A stretch of 64,000 nucleotides of DNA from Methylococcaceae bacterium (GCA_030693065.1 JAUYBL010000038.1:62001-126000), one strand, 5' to 3'. Shown: positions 29,310 to 38,661, counted from the stretch's first letter. Numbers and translations: made by a program. The notes: generated from the letters alone by a model not told the origin.

Positions 29310-30185
29310 CTAAGCACCAAAGCTTAACCCCGCAATTAACACTTTAAGTTCATTTTTTTGTAACAGTGCTGAGGCATGAATAGCATAAACCTGGCGAGTG
29401 ATCGTCGGCTCCGAAAGATAACGAAAACTTAAGTCATCCGCATGCTTGGGCAAGGTGAATTCTGGCAGCAACGCAACACCAATACCGGCACGCACCATAT
29501 TCACAATCCATTCTTCGCTATTACTTCGATAAGTCGCATAAAGATTGATTTCCCGGTCTTGGCATACGCTACGCAAATCTTCGCGCAATTCGCAATTCAA
29601 TCTATCCAGATAAGGCTCGGCCTGAATATCTTTTAAGGTGATGTTAATCAGCTGATTAAATCTGTGTGCCGGGTTAAATGCGACCACATATCTTTCTTGA
29701 TACAGCGGCGTCGATTGGTAAGGTTGTCTCAATAATTGCGTGGGGGCGCTGATAACCATATCCAGTTGACCGGACTCCAGCTGTTCCAGCAAAAGTGCCT
29801 CGCTGTTAACCAGTAATTCCAGTTCGATATGCGGGTATTCTTGCTGGAATCGGGCAAACACCGGACTTAACCGTTGCGCACCAATCGTGGTCATCAGGCC
29901 AATACGTATTGGGATCGTTTGCAAATGCGTAAAGCGAAGCGCATCGGCTTTTGTTGACAGACTTTCTTTGTAAATTTTGCGTAGCTTGGGTTCCACCAGG
30001 CACCCTAGTGGCGTTAATTGGCAGCCGGATCGATTGCGCACAAACAATTTCCCGCCCAGTTCATCTTCCAGTTTTTTAATTGCCTGCGTTAAAGACGGCT
30101 GCGACACATAAGTAAATTGTGCCGCATGGGTAAAATTGCTGTGATCACACACAGCTAAAAAGTAGCGGATTTGGTGCATTTCCAT
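29310..30185 (-). CDS. LysR-family transcriptional regulator
   Basis: 291 residues: an N-terminal helix-turn-helix (MHQIRYFLAVCDHSNFTHAAQF then SQPSLTQAIKKLEDELGGKLF) and a periplasmic-binding-like effector domain from about residue 90. The longer frame adds 35 residues of unlikely sequence. A GGAG lies about 10 bases before the ATG at 30185, so I start there. It is divergent from the EthD-domain gene with 116 bases between them, the usual geometry for a LysR regulator and its target. The effector is unknown. Confidence 0.88.
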   Translation of the reverse strand: MEMHQIRYFLAVCDHSNFTHAAQFTYVSQPSLTQAIKKLEDELGGKLFVRNRSGCQLTPLGCLVEPKLRKIYKESLSTKADALRFTHLQTIPIRIGLMTTIGAQRLSPVFARFQQEYPHIELELLVNSEALLLEQLESGQLDMVISAPTQLLRQPYQSTPLYQERYVVAFNPAHRFNQLINITLKDIQAEPYLDRLNCELREDLRSVCQDREINLYATYRSNSEEWIVNMVRAGIGVALLPEFTLPKHADDLSFRYLSEPTITRQVYAIHASALLQKNELKVLIAGLSFGA

Positions 30186-30301
30186 AAAACAAGCTCCTGC
30201 ATAGGCAAAGCCTATTGTTTCATAGCAAGTCGGTATTATACAAAGCCCCAATAAAACAAATAAGATGGCCGCCACATCCACCACAACCATTCGAGAAAAC
30301 T

Positions 30302-30628
30302 ATGAAAACAGCAAAATTGATCGTCATGTATCCACAACCCACTGACCAGGAAGTTTTTGAGCATCGCTATGCAAGTGAGCATGTGCCGATGGCGGTAGAA
30401 AAACTGGCCGGTAAAACTAAGTTTGTGGCGTCGTTAATCACCAGCAGCGTTGGTCAACATCCGGCGCCGTTTCACCGTATTGCGGAAGTTTATTTTCCGT
30501 CTATGCAAGCGCTGGAAGAGTGTTTAAATTCACCCGGTGGACAAGAAACAGCCGGTCACGCCGTGGAAATCTCCACAGGCGGCACACCGACGTTTTTGAT
30601 CGCAGAAGTTGAAAGCTTCGATTTTTAG
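30302..30628 (+). CDS. EthD-domain protein
   Basis: A 108-residue ferredoxin-fold (dimeric alpha/beta barrel) protein of the EthD family. It has MKTAKLIVMYPQPTD at the start, FEHRYASEHVPMAVEKLAG in the middle, FHRIAEVYFPSMQALEE, and a C-terminal TPTFLIAEV. A longer frame from 30215 adds 29 residues of low-complexity sequence and is not preferred. EthD-like proteins are linked to degradation of ethers and aromatic compounds, usually with unknown roles. It is probably controlled by the divergent LysR protein. A hairpin follows it. Confidence 0.82.
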   Translation: MKTAKLIVMYPQPTDQEVFEHRYASEHVPMAVEKLAGKTKFVASLITSSVGQHPAPFHRIAEVYFPSMQALEECLNSPGGQETAGHAVEISTGGTPTFLIAEVESFDF

Positions 30629-30670
30629 GCATTACTAAAGGATCTTCTGAATATTGAATTCCATTAGTAA

Positions 30671-30708
30671 CTTATTCGTTCGTGCTTGTCGAAGCATGAG
30701 CGAATAAG
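30671..30708 (+). repeat. imperfect palindrome, short member of a dispersed repeat family
   Basis: A 17-base arm (30671-30687) pairs with 30692-30708 with two G-T type mismatches around a 4-base loop. A TTTTG follows on the plus strand, so it may terminate the EthD gene. Its core (GTTCG...CTTGTCGAAGCATGAG) resembles the repeats at 32088-32203 and 53412-53503. Confidence 0.5.
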
Positions 30709-30768
30709 TTTTGTCCGATAAATGGAAAATACCATCCCAATCGGCCGAGTCTTATTTATAGGTCATGG

Positions 30769-31872
30769 TTATTGGGGCCATGTCACAGTTGGAGTGACGA
30801 TGCATAAATTGCGTTGCGGGTGACCACTCTCAAACATGATAACTCGATCGACAATATCTTTAGCGCTGCTGCTACCTATCGGGCCGGCTGTGATACGACC
30901 GGTTACTGCGCTAACCAAATGCACATAGCTATTGTGCGGACCGCCGACAAGTGTTGAGTTGATTAACAGCTTAATTTTATCATTCGCCAATTTTACCGGA
31001 GCCGCACTGCCGGGGTTGCAAGCACCGAAAAAAATCAATCCGTCTGAGGTTACCAATGAACTTAAGGTTTTTGTGAATTTAAAGAACCGTTCCGGATATA
31101 TTTCAACAGAGGTCTTTTGCTCGAACAGTGGTTCCCGGCAAATAAGCTCACAGAGATTAAGCTTAGCTTCACGCAGTTCTAATGGACTTGCAGGTAGTTT
31201 ATCGGGCGAGCAATAACGTTGAAAACACCCATTATCCAAGGGCTGCACCTGTTTTTCCAAGCCCTTAAGCTGATGCCAAACATCTGTTGGCTCCATATCG
31301 ACAAACTCTGACCAATGGGCGGCCAAATAGTCGTTGAACACGGGGTTTTTGTCGGTATCGTAGGTGATGGACAACACATTTCTGAGCCCAGGCTGTTCTT
31401 CCGAAAACAATACTAATTTGCTTCTGTTACCCGTTACCTGAAGCTCATGCTCAAACAACGCATTGGTAAGTACCGGACCATCGAAACCACCATGACTGAT
31501 GAAAACAATCCTATCAAAAGGCTGCGACTGCTGCGCCATTTGCTCGATCTGCCGGTAATAATCCGTCCAGTTCCAAATATCCCGCAGTTTCTCGACCTTT
31601 GCATTAAACCGTTTGCGATAAAAGGCTTCCAGCGTACGCGCTGGTTGCTCAGACCACCGAGGACCTTCAGTCGAGTGCGGTTCCTTGCTCAATAACGGCA
31701 CCAGCAGCACTCGCTGTGGCGGTTGCTGCAGATTTAAGTCAGTTAAGCGGCTATAGGACTGGCACGAGACAAGATGATTTACATCACTGTAAACCTGTGT
31801 TGCAGACATCAATAGTAACGTTAAAGAGACCAAAAATCGGATACTTACGATATTCTTCAGAAAAATCTCCAT
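30769..31872 (-). CDS. secreted protein of unknown function with a possible caspase-like His/Cys pair
   Basis: 367 residues with an N-terminal signal peptide (about 11-29, ending TQVYS). I do not recognise a family. Two hydrophobic strands each end in a candidate catalytic residue: FDRIVFISHGGFDGPVL (His at about 126) and SDGLIFFGACNPGSA (Cys at about 286). This strand-HG...strand-C order is that of clan CD peptidases (caspase, gingipain, CHAT). The C-terminal part has VHLVSAVTGRITAGPIGSSS. A cysteine-rich segment lies between (CFQRYC, CELIC), which might form disulfides in the periplasm. Transcribed alone. The fold is inference and needs structural comparison. Confidence 0.6.
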   Translation of the reverse strand: MEIFLKNIVSIRFLVSLTLLLMSATQVYSDVNHLVSCQSYSRLTDLNLQQPPQRVLLVPLLSKEPHSTEGPRWSEQPARTLEAFYRKRFNAKVEKLRDIWNWTDYYRQIEQMAQQSQPFDRIVFISHGGFDGPVLTNALFEHELQVTGNRSKLVLFSEEQPGLRNVLSITYDTDKNPVFNDYLAAHWSEFVDMEPTDVWHQLKGLEKQVQPLDNGCFQRYCSPDKLPASPLELREAKLNLCELICREPLFEQKTSVEIYPERFFKFTKTLSSLVTSDGLIFFGACNPGSAAPVKLANDKIKLLINSTLVGGPHNSYVHLVSAVTGRITAGPIGSSSAKDIVDRVIMFESGHPQRNLCIVTPTVTWPQ

Positions 31873-32087
31873 TTAATTAGGTTAGATCTGCAAGCTTAAA
31901 CATCTAATGTTGAAAGCACTTTGTTAAATATTCAAATTCTCTAAGGTACATAACAGATAAAATCAGATTCATAACAAACTAAGCAGGCAAAAATTATCAG
32001 GATTAATTTTGTTCTAGCACACCATACAGAACTTTATGGCAAATAAGTATTTATACGAAAAGCTACTTAAGGGAATCTCAAAAAACC

Positions 32088-32203
32088 ATGCACTTCGATA
32101 AACTCAGTACCCAAAGGGCATAAATGCGAACGGTACTTTACAAATCAATGTGTTCCGTTCGCGGCAAGCTTGTCGATCCATGAGCGTAATGGGTTTTTCG
32201 AAG
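32088..32203. repeat. dispersed palindromic repeat, two inverted units
   Basis: A left unit containing TCGATAAACTCAG...GCGAACGG faces a right unit CCGTTCGC...GCTTGTCGATCCATGAG followed by GTTTTTCGAAG. The right unit and the inverted left unit match the repeat at 53412-53503. It lies in the 512-base gap before glgP. The rest of that gap (31873-32087) shows nothing recognisable. Confidence 0.6.
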
Positions 32204-32245
32204 ATCCGTTAAATGTTTAGCCGTAAAATCAAAAACCTGTATTTC

Positions 32246-32388
32246 TTTCAATCTAATGAGGAAAGCAAATGCCTGCAAGTTTAAAACCCACAATATCTAC
32301 TTATGGGGCCCTCTCCCCACCTCACCCTTTAAATCCCAACCATTTTAACGTCCATCCAATAGTTCCTTTAAGAGGACATGACTCATGA
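32246..32388 (+). pseudogene. truncated duplicate of the DUF2934 gene start, now a 39-codon leader frame before glgP
   Basis: Bases 32246-32304 repeat the leader, ribosome-binding site and first dozen codons of the DUF2934 gene at 28285-28342 with few changes (TTTCAATC, GAGGAAA.CAAATG, CTGCAAGTTT, ATCTAC.TAT). The match ends there. The frame runs on from ATG 32269 as MPASLKPTISTYGALSPPHP and further to a TGA at 32386-32388, overlapping the glgP ATG as ATGA. It may be a fossil or a short translated leader. The new 3' part includes a CCCTCTCCCCACCTCACCCT stretch resembling a repeat near 59062. Confidence 0.65.
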
Positions 32389-34916
32389 ACACACCACGAT
32401 GCTTTCGAGCTGATATTCATCCAGCTATTGAACAAAAGCTCAATGGCTTATTGGACTTGGCCACTGATTGCAGCTTTTACTGGGCACATGGTGCCGATGA
32501 AATATGGTCCAAATTGGACGCCGAGCTTTGGACGCAGACCCGCAATCCTTGGCTGGTGCTGCAAGAAATATCACGCGCCCGACTGGAAGAGTTAAGCAAA
32601 GACGAGGTGTTCTGTGAAAAACTTCAAGCCATCGTGTCGGCGCATCGACAATCTTTATCTGCACAACGCTGGTTTCAACAAAAACAAAACACTAACCTAA
32701 ATAGCATTGCCTACTTCAGCATGGAGTTTGGGCTTAGCGAAGCGTTACCTATTTATTCCGGTGGACTTGGTTTGCTTGCAGGGGATCACTTGAAAGCCGC
32801 AAACGATCTGGGCTTACCATTGGTCGGAGTTGGGCTGCTGTATCAAAACGGCTACTTTCGCCAAACGTTCGATGCCGACGGCAATCAAATTGCACTTTAT
32901 CCATCCAGCAATACCAGCGATTTACCAGTCAGCCCGGTGCGTGGCGCGAATGGCGAATGGCTGCGGGTGCATTTACAAACACCCTCTAAATTATGGGTGC
33001 GAGTGTGGCAGGCGAAGATCGGCCGCATCAAGCTCTATCTACTTGATACCAACGACCCAATTAATCATCCGTTAGATCGCTGCATCACCACGCAATTATA
33101 CGGTGGCGGCTCAGAACAACGTTTGTCCCAGGAAATTCTGCTCGGTATTGGCGGCTGGCGGGTTTTGCAAGCATTAGGCATAAGCCCTGAAATTTGCCAT
33201 TTAAACGAAGGCCATGCCGCACTCTTGGTTCTGGAACGCGCCAGGGACTTGATGCGCGAAAAAAATATTAACTTTGCTACCGCATTAACGATTAGCCGCA
33301 CAGGCAATCTGTTTACTACCCATACACCCGTGGAGGCTGGATTCGACCGTTTCAGCCCAGAGTTAATAATTAATAGCTTAGGTCTGTATGCAAAAGCACT
33401 GGATATTACTATCAATACCCTACTGAGTTTGGGCAGAAGTCCCGGCAATAACAACCCAACTGCGGCTTTTAACATGGCTTATCTAGCCATACACGGCAGC
33501 GCTGCAATTAACGGCGTTAGTCAGTTACACGGCCAAGTCAGCCGGAATATTTTTACGCCATTGTTTCCCAACTGGTCAAAATATGAAGTGCCGGTTACGC
33601 ATGTCACCAACGGTGTTCATGTACCTGCCTGGGATTCTGTCGACGCCGATGATCTTTGGACGACACTATGCGGCAAGGATCGCTGGTTTTGCGATCCGGA
33701 AGTTACCGCTCACAAAATCCAGCAAGTGACCGACCAAGATTTATGGCGTTTACGCGCCAAAAATCGAACCCGACTGGTGCAATATGTCAGGGATGAATAT
33801 GCCAGAGAACTCAATGTACATAGCAATTTATCCGAAAGCGATGTGGAGAATCTGGTTCTGCGCCTGTTTGACCCGAATGTCATGACGATTGGTTTCGCCC
33901 GGCGTTTTGCCACTTATAAACGGCCTAATTTACTGTTAACCGATCCCGACAGACTGGCCCGGTTATTAACCAATAAAACTAGACCAGTGCAATTAGTCAT
34001 CTCGGGCAAAGCGCATCCGGCCGATATACCGGGACAACGATTAATTAAAGCTTGGCATCAATTTATGCGCCGACCGGATATTCGCGAATACGCCATCTTC
34101 ATTAGCGATTACGACATGGTCACCGCAGAATTTATGGTGCAAGGCGTTGATTTATGGATCAATACACCGCGTCGCCCATGGGAAGCCTGCGGCACCAGCG
34201 GCATGAAAATACTGGTTAATGGTGGACTAAATTTATCGGAGCTTGATGGCTGGTGGGCAGAAGCCTATCGTCCTGAAGTCGGCTGGTCGTTGGATGGCAT
34301 AGAATCAGAACAAAACGACGGAGAGCAGGCCAACAGACTATTTGAGTTATTGGAAAACGAAATTATACCGGCATTTTATGATCGTAATCACAGCGGAATT
34401 CCCCAGCGCTGGGTAGCTAAAATGCGCGCAAGCATGACTACATTAACGCCCTATTTTTCAGCCAATCGGATGGTGCGTGAATACACTGAAAGATTTTACC
34501 TTCCTCTAGCGGATAAATTTCATCACCGCGTCGCCAACAATGCCGAACTGGGTCGTTCACTGGCTAAATGGCTGGCACGCCTAGATGATTTGTGGTCAAA
34601 AATACATGTTGTCCATGTCGAGATCGAGACGCGTGAGGCCATGCATTTTTTCAGCTTACAGATTTATCTTGGCGATTTAACTGCGCAAGATGTCAATGTT
34701 GAAGTATTTTCAGAACCTATTAAAAGCGATATAGACAACGCCCATGAAATGCACATTGATCATCCCCTGCCGGGTACCGTTAACGGCTTTGCCTATAGCC
34801 TTACCATACCTGCAACCCGGCCGATTTCCGATTACACCCCCAGGATCAGGCCCAAGCATCCAGACTGCTTGATTCCTTTAGAAACCCAGCATATTTTGTG
34901 GATAGGGACACAATAA
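32385..34916 (+). CDS. glgP: alpha-glucan phosphorylase
   Basis: Releases glucose 1-phosphate from glycogen or maltodextrins with pyridoxal phosphate. 843 residues, of the type with an N-terminal DUF3417 segment (about 10-110). Recognisable motifs are YFSMEFGLSEALPIYSGGLG, HLNEGHAALL, HTPVEAGFDRF, ATYKRPNLL, and the PLP/phosphate region RPWEACGTSGMKILVNGG (with the KxGT-like TSGMK). GAGGA is 8 bases before the ATG. No other glg gene is adjacent. An upstream 39-codon frame overlaps the start codon, so expression may be coupled to it. Confidence 0.95.
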   Translation: MNTPRCFRADIHPAIEQKLNGLLDLATDCSFYWAHGADEIWSKLDAELWTQTRNPWLVLQEISRARLEELSKDEVFCEKLQAIVSAHRQSLSAQRWFQQKQNTNLNSIAYFSMEFGLSEALPIYSGGLGLLAGDHLKAANDLGLPLVGVGLLYQNGYFRQTFDADGNQIALYPSSNTSDLPVSPVRGANGEWLRVHLQTPSKLWVRVWQAKIGRIKLYLLDTNDPINHPLDRCITTQLYGGGSEQRLSQEILLGIGGWRVLQALGISPEICHLNEGHAALLVLERARDLMREKNINFATALTISRTGNLFTTHTPVEAGFDRFSPELIINSLGLYAKALDITINTLLSLGRSPGNNNPTAAFNMAYLAIHGSAAINGVSQLHGQVSRNIFTPLFPNWSKYEVPVTHVTNGVHVPAWDSVDADDLWTTLCGKDRWFCDPEVTAHKIQQVTDQDLWRLRAKNRTRLVQYVRDEYARELNVHSNLSESDVENLVLRLFDPNVMTIGFARRFATYKRPNLLLTDPDRLARLLTNKTRPVQLVISGKAHPADIPGQRLIKAWHQFMRRPDIREYAIFISDYDMVTAEFMVQGVDLWINTPRRPWEACGTSGMKILVNGGLNLSELDGWWAEAYRPEVGWSLDGIESEQNDGEQANRLFELLENEIIPAFYDRNHSGIPQRWVAKMRASMTTLTPYFSANRMVREYTERFYLPLADKFHHRVANNAELGRSLAKWLARLDDLWSKIHVVHVEIETREAMHFFSLQIYLGDLTAQDVNVEVFSEPIKSDIDNAHEMHIDHPLPGTVNGFAYSLTIPATRPISDYTPRIRPKHPDCLIPLETQHILWIGTQ

Positions 34917-35302
34917 CTGCTTTAACCATATCGACTGTCAAGCTAGACGGTCGCTATGCTTTCGCAAAGGTATTTTGTGCTTAACAAGGTATTTTTGATC
35001 TGTGGGCTTCCTCGGCACACCCTTTTAACGCTATTAATACTGAACAAAACGTTTTCAGCTCACCACTGACTGATTTTTATGTAACCAAGAAACTGTAACC
35101 GGTGAATTCACGACTTGAGATTTTTCATCCGTTCGTATTTAGGCAGCCGACTACGTGCTTTATAACAAAATTGTGCTTAACACTCAAAAATCACCCTATC
35201 TATTGGTAGATATACCTAATCTATCGTGGCCATAATTGACTCGTCTAGCCTATTAGATATACCGTGCAAACACGTTGATTGTTTTTTATCCGGTAACTTG
35301 CC
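34917..35302. other. 386-base gap between glgP and the PaaK-like gene
   Basis: I see no convincing open frame, terminator or repeat. A small near-palindrome, ATTGGTAGATATACCTAAT, lies near 35200-35220 and could be an operator, but nothing else supports that. Confidence 0.3.
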
Positions 35303-36805
35303 ATGTCCAACTTGCTTACTCCCCCAGCCGACGACGTTTTCCAACACTTTATCGCCACGCCACTGGATACGCTTCTGGCGGAACACCAAGCCATCAATCC
35401 CGAAGATAAGATTTTGGCACTATTTCACCGCTGCGTGGCTGAGGTACCCGCATATCGGAAGTTTCTGGACACACACGACATAAACCCTGCGGAGATTACC
35501 TCTTACCTGGCATTTCAGACATTACCGCTGATGGCTAAGGCCAATTACATGCAAGTTTATCCGCTACCGGAGCGCTGCTTGGGCGGCAGTCTGAAAAGTT
35601 CAGACCGGGTGGCGGTGTCTTCCGGCTCCACCGGTCAGCCGACTTTTTGGCCGCGCTCGGTTGCGTATGAACTGGACGTCGCTGTAAGTTTTGAACAGGT
35701 ATTTGCTGATAGTTTCCGTGCCGATGAGCGCAGCACGCTGGCGGTGGTTTGTTTTGCCTTGGGCAACTGGGTGGGCGGCCTGTATACAACGTCCTGTTGT
35801 TGGCATCTGGCACGTAAGGGCTATTCATTGATGGTCGCAACGCCCGGCAACAATAAAGCGGAAATCTTGCGGGTGGTACGGGAAATGTCTCCGCATTTCG
35901 AACAAACGGTACTACTGGGCTATCCGCCTTTCGTCAAAGACGTAATCGATGCGGGTACCGCCGAAGGGATCGACTGGGCGAGCTACAACCACAAATTGGT
36001 CTTTGCCGGTGAGGTGTTTAGCGAAGAATGGCGCAAATTGATCGGGCAGCGCACCGGCTCGACGGCGCCTTGCTTTGATTCCGCTTCGCTGTACGGTACG
36101 GCCGACGGCGGTGTACTCGGTAACGAAACACCGTTCAGCATCGCCATTCGCCGCTGGCTGGCGAAGCATCCTGATGCGGCCCGACGCTTGTTTGGTGAAT
36201 CACGGCTGCCGACACTGGTGCAATACGATCCAGCTAACCGGTTCTTTGAAGTCCACGAAGGCACGCTGGTGGTTTCCGGAGAAAACAGCGTGCCGTTGGT
36301 GCGCTATCACATTGCCGACAAAGGCGGTGTGCTGGGCTTTGAAGAGATGTGGACTTTCCTGGAAGAGCATGGGATCCAATCGCTAGACGAACTGGGCCTG
36401 CCTAACGACTTTCAGCCGCGCCACTTGCCGTTTGTGTATGTATTCGGCCGGGCGGATTTCACTGTGTCTTATTACGGTGCCAATATTTATCCAGAGAACG
36501 TCACCGTCGGTTTGGAGCAGCCGGAAATCATGGCTTGGCTGACCGGAAAATTTGTACTGGAAACGCAGGATACCGACAATGGCGACAAGATTCTGCACAT
36601 TACCGTGGAGCTGTTACCCGGCATTGAGCCTGATGCAACGATAAAACCCATCATCGCCAAATCCATTCATAATCAGTTATTGCGTTTGAATAGCGAATTC
36701 ACCAACTACACGCCAGCGGAACGGCAATTGCCGGAAATTTCTCTGCGTTATTTTGCAGACGCTGAGTATTTTCCTGTGGGTGTAAAACATCGATATACCC
36801 GCTAA
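35303..36805 (+). CDS. phenylacetate-CoA ligase-like (PaaK/CoF synthetase family) adenylating enzyme
   Basis: A 500-residue member of the ANL superfamily that should activate a carboxylate as an acyl-AMP. The P-loop appears as VAVSSGSTGQPTFWPRS, the A5-type loop as SASLYGTADGGVLG, and the hinge region as YVFGRADFTVSYYGANIYPENV. In the last of these, FGRxD and YGxNIxPE are typical of PaaK-like enzymes. There is no carrier-protein domain and no thioesterase or acyltransferase neighbour, so substrate and acceptor are unknown. It appears to be a single-gene unit. Confidence 0.85.
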   Translation: MSNLLTPPADDVFQHFIATPLDTLLAEHQAINPEDKILALFHRCVAEVPAYRKFLDTHDINPAEITSYLAFQTLPLMAKANYMQVYPLPERCLGGSLKSSDRVAVSSGSTGQPTFWPRSVAYELDVAVSFEQVFADSFRADERSTLAVVCFALGNWVGGLYTTSCCWHLARKGYSLMVATPGNNKAEILRVVREMSPHFEQTVLLGYPPFVKDVIDAGTAEGIDWASYNHKLVFAGEVFSEEWRKLIGQRTGSTAPCFDSASLYGTADGGVLGNETPFSIAIRRWLAKHPDAARRLFGESRLPTLVQYDPANRFFEVHEGTLVVSGENSVPLVRYHIADKGGVLGFEEMWTFLEEHGIQSLDELGLPNDFQPRHLPFVYVFGRADFTVSYYGANIYPENVTVGLEQPEIMAWLTGKFVLETQDTDNGDKILHITVELLPGIEPDATIKPIIAKSIHNQLLRLNSEFTNYTPAERQLPEISLRYFADAEYFPVGVKHRYTR

Positions 36806-37044
36806 AAGGCTATTAACTGGTGTTACGCAGAGCTTCTTTTATCCCGTTATCTGCCCAGATCATCGCAGCTCTTGTGCCCTGTGGATATTTGGTGAAATAG
36901 GCACGCAAGGGGAGCAACTGGGAGGCTGCCCCGCTTTATCGGGTATGCTGCTCATTTTCGAAGGGTGAGCCAGATGGAGGTGCCGGGTGAACATGACGGT
37001 ATCCGGGTCGCTTTTCCTGGCGCGAATATCGGAATATAGTTTCG

Positions 37045-38580
37045 CTAATCATCTAGCCTAGACGTTTTAAAACGGGCTGACGCCCCTAAGAGACCGATTA
37101 CGAAGAAAGCCGTGACGACAAGGGTGAAACGCAGGTTAGTTTCTTGAATGGTCAAATCGTCAGTAGCATAAAGCATGATGATGACGGCGACTGATCCCCA
37201 GCCAAGAAAACGCAACGCGGCGTCTGTAATCAGTTTACCTAACGCTTCCGATTCGCTCACGGGCGTGTCCATTCGATAAGCCACAAAACCGCACACGAGT
37301 GCCGGTAGAATTCCCCAGCGCATGTGCTGTACAAAACTTTCAAAAAAATCGAAAGACTCTCTGTGGTAGAACGTTAATTCAAGAACATAGGTCGATACCG
37401 TGGCACTTACGATGAAACCCATTATCATCATCGTCATGTAAAACCCATAGGATCGATCGGATTGCTCCCGTTGGCGCCTGAAAGCTAGCGTCCGTGCAAT
37501 AAAGACAAGCACTATTGGAACAACCCACATCGGAATGGCATAGGCGATCCACCTGAGCGTTGTGTAACTAAAGTGCGCCAGCGGTTTATCGGGAAACAGG
37601 AAGGCATTGTGTAGCGAGACCGAAATCTCTCGACCCAACATAACCCCGATGGCGATAGCAGCAGTGAATTGCAGAATATATTTGTAGCTGTGTTTTAGAC
37701 GAGTCTCGTGGACGTTACCGCCGAGCTGCTTCACATTTGCCCAGATTTCGTTTTCGCTTGCGCTCCCAAATACGACCAGCGAGGCGAGTAGGCGACAAAG
37801 TAAACCGGTGAGATGATCCAGTTCTTTTATCAAGTTTACCGTCTTGGTGTAGTGCGGTTCGGCTTTCTTCCAAACAACCACTTTTTCCGACATCGCATTG
37901 TAGGAAATACAGATTTCCCCCCATTTTAAAGACGGCTCACTGAACAAGCGCCGAAACGACGATTGGTTGGCGTAATTTTGTATCTGGTCAAAAAGAAGGC
38001 AATTATGAGCCCATTTATATTCGACCGTGGCGCTGGATTTTTCGAAATCTCCCGGGTCGATACTAGGCACCAATAGACGATTGTTGATTTGAGCTTTGAG
38101 TCCATCGTCGACCGCCGATAATCTCGATGTAATTAGAGCGTTATAGACCTCTACTGCCTTGGTCGGAATTGCGAAAGCATCGTGGATACTGTCCCTCAAA
38201 ACAAGTAAAGGATTAAACCTGCTTTCCCAAGCAATAAGAAATAGAAACAGTACGACAACAATCAAAGGCATGATCGTGCTTCCGTCCAAGCTATTGATGA
38301 GGCTTACCAACTCCCCAGACTGAAAGCTTTTGACAATGAGTGTCACCAACGGTGTCAATGGCAGCCACAGCCAAGTAAGTAACCCGTAAAGTACAACCAT
38401 CAGCATGCAATAACATGCGATTCCTATCCAGTAAATACTTCTGCGGACAAAGTATTCGGGTAGTGTTGGTTCATTGCCAAGTTGAATGCGGCGTTTTTGG
38501 AAGGACTGATAGGCGAGGAAGAATACTGCCCCGGTTCCAAGCAGTTGCACCACTAAGTTAATCAAGAATTCGGCAGTCAT
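37045..38580 (-). CDS. multi-pass membrane protein of unknown function
   Basis: 511 residues that I do not recognise. It has helices near 5-25, 45-75, 85-105 and 110-135. A long soluble stretch follows (about 140-295, with KSSATVEYKWAHNC and a helical HYTKTVNLIKELDHLTGLLCRLL), then about six more helices to the C-terminus (ILQFTAAIAIGVMLG, AYAIPMWVVPIVLVFIA, GFYMTMMIMGFIVSATV and others). The layout, membrane block - cytoplasmic domain - membrane block, is unlike transporters I know. It stands alone, flanked by gene-poor sequence on both sides, which fits an accessory gene. Confidence 0.7.
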   Translation of the reverse strand: MTAEFLINLVVQLLGTGAVFFLAYQSFQKRRIQLGNEPTLPEYFVRRSIYWIGIACYCMLMVVLYGLLTWLWLPLTPLVTLIVKSFQSGELVSLINSLDGSTIMPLIVVVLFLFLIAWESRFNPLLVLRDSIHDAFAIPTKAVEVYNALITSRLSAVDDGLKAQINNRLLVPSIDPGDFEKSSATVEYKWAHNCLLFDQIQNYANQSSFRRLFSEPSLKWGEICISYNAMSEKVVVWKKAEPHYTKTVNLIKELDHLTGLLCRLLASLVVFGSASENEIWANVKQLGGNVHETRLKHSYKYILQFTAAIAIGVMLGREISVSLHNAFLFPDKPLAHFSYTTLRWIAYAIPMWVVPIVLVFIARTLAFRRQREQSDRSYGFYMTMMIMGFIVSATVSTYVLELTFYHRESFDFFESFVQHMRWGILPALVCGFVAYRMDTPVSESEALGKLITDAALRFLGWGSVAVIIMLYATDDLTIQETNLRFTLVVTAFFVIGLLGASARFKTSRLDD

Positions 38581-38637
38581 TGTGCAACAGCTCCTAAGTA
38601 TTTCTTCACAGTATTTTATGTTTAATTAATTATAAAC

Positions 38638-38661
38638 GCGCTTATTTATCAAAATAAGCGC
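38638..38661. repeat. perfect 10-bp inverted repeat upstream of the membrane-protein gene
   Basis: GCGCTTATTT (38638-38647) and AAATAAGCGC (38652-38661) are exact inverted copies around ATCA, 58 bases upstream of the start of the minus-strand gene. On the plus strand AATTTTT follows. It could be an operator for that gene or a fossil terminator. Confidence 0.4.

Noticed and set aside
36813-36938. Minus-strand open frame of about 41 codons after the PaaK-like gene (SQLLPLRAYFTKYPQG, AAMIWADNGIKEAL)
   Set aside because: Protein-like in composition, but it is short, bounded by stops, and has no start codon or ribosome-binding site; chance cannot be excluded.
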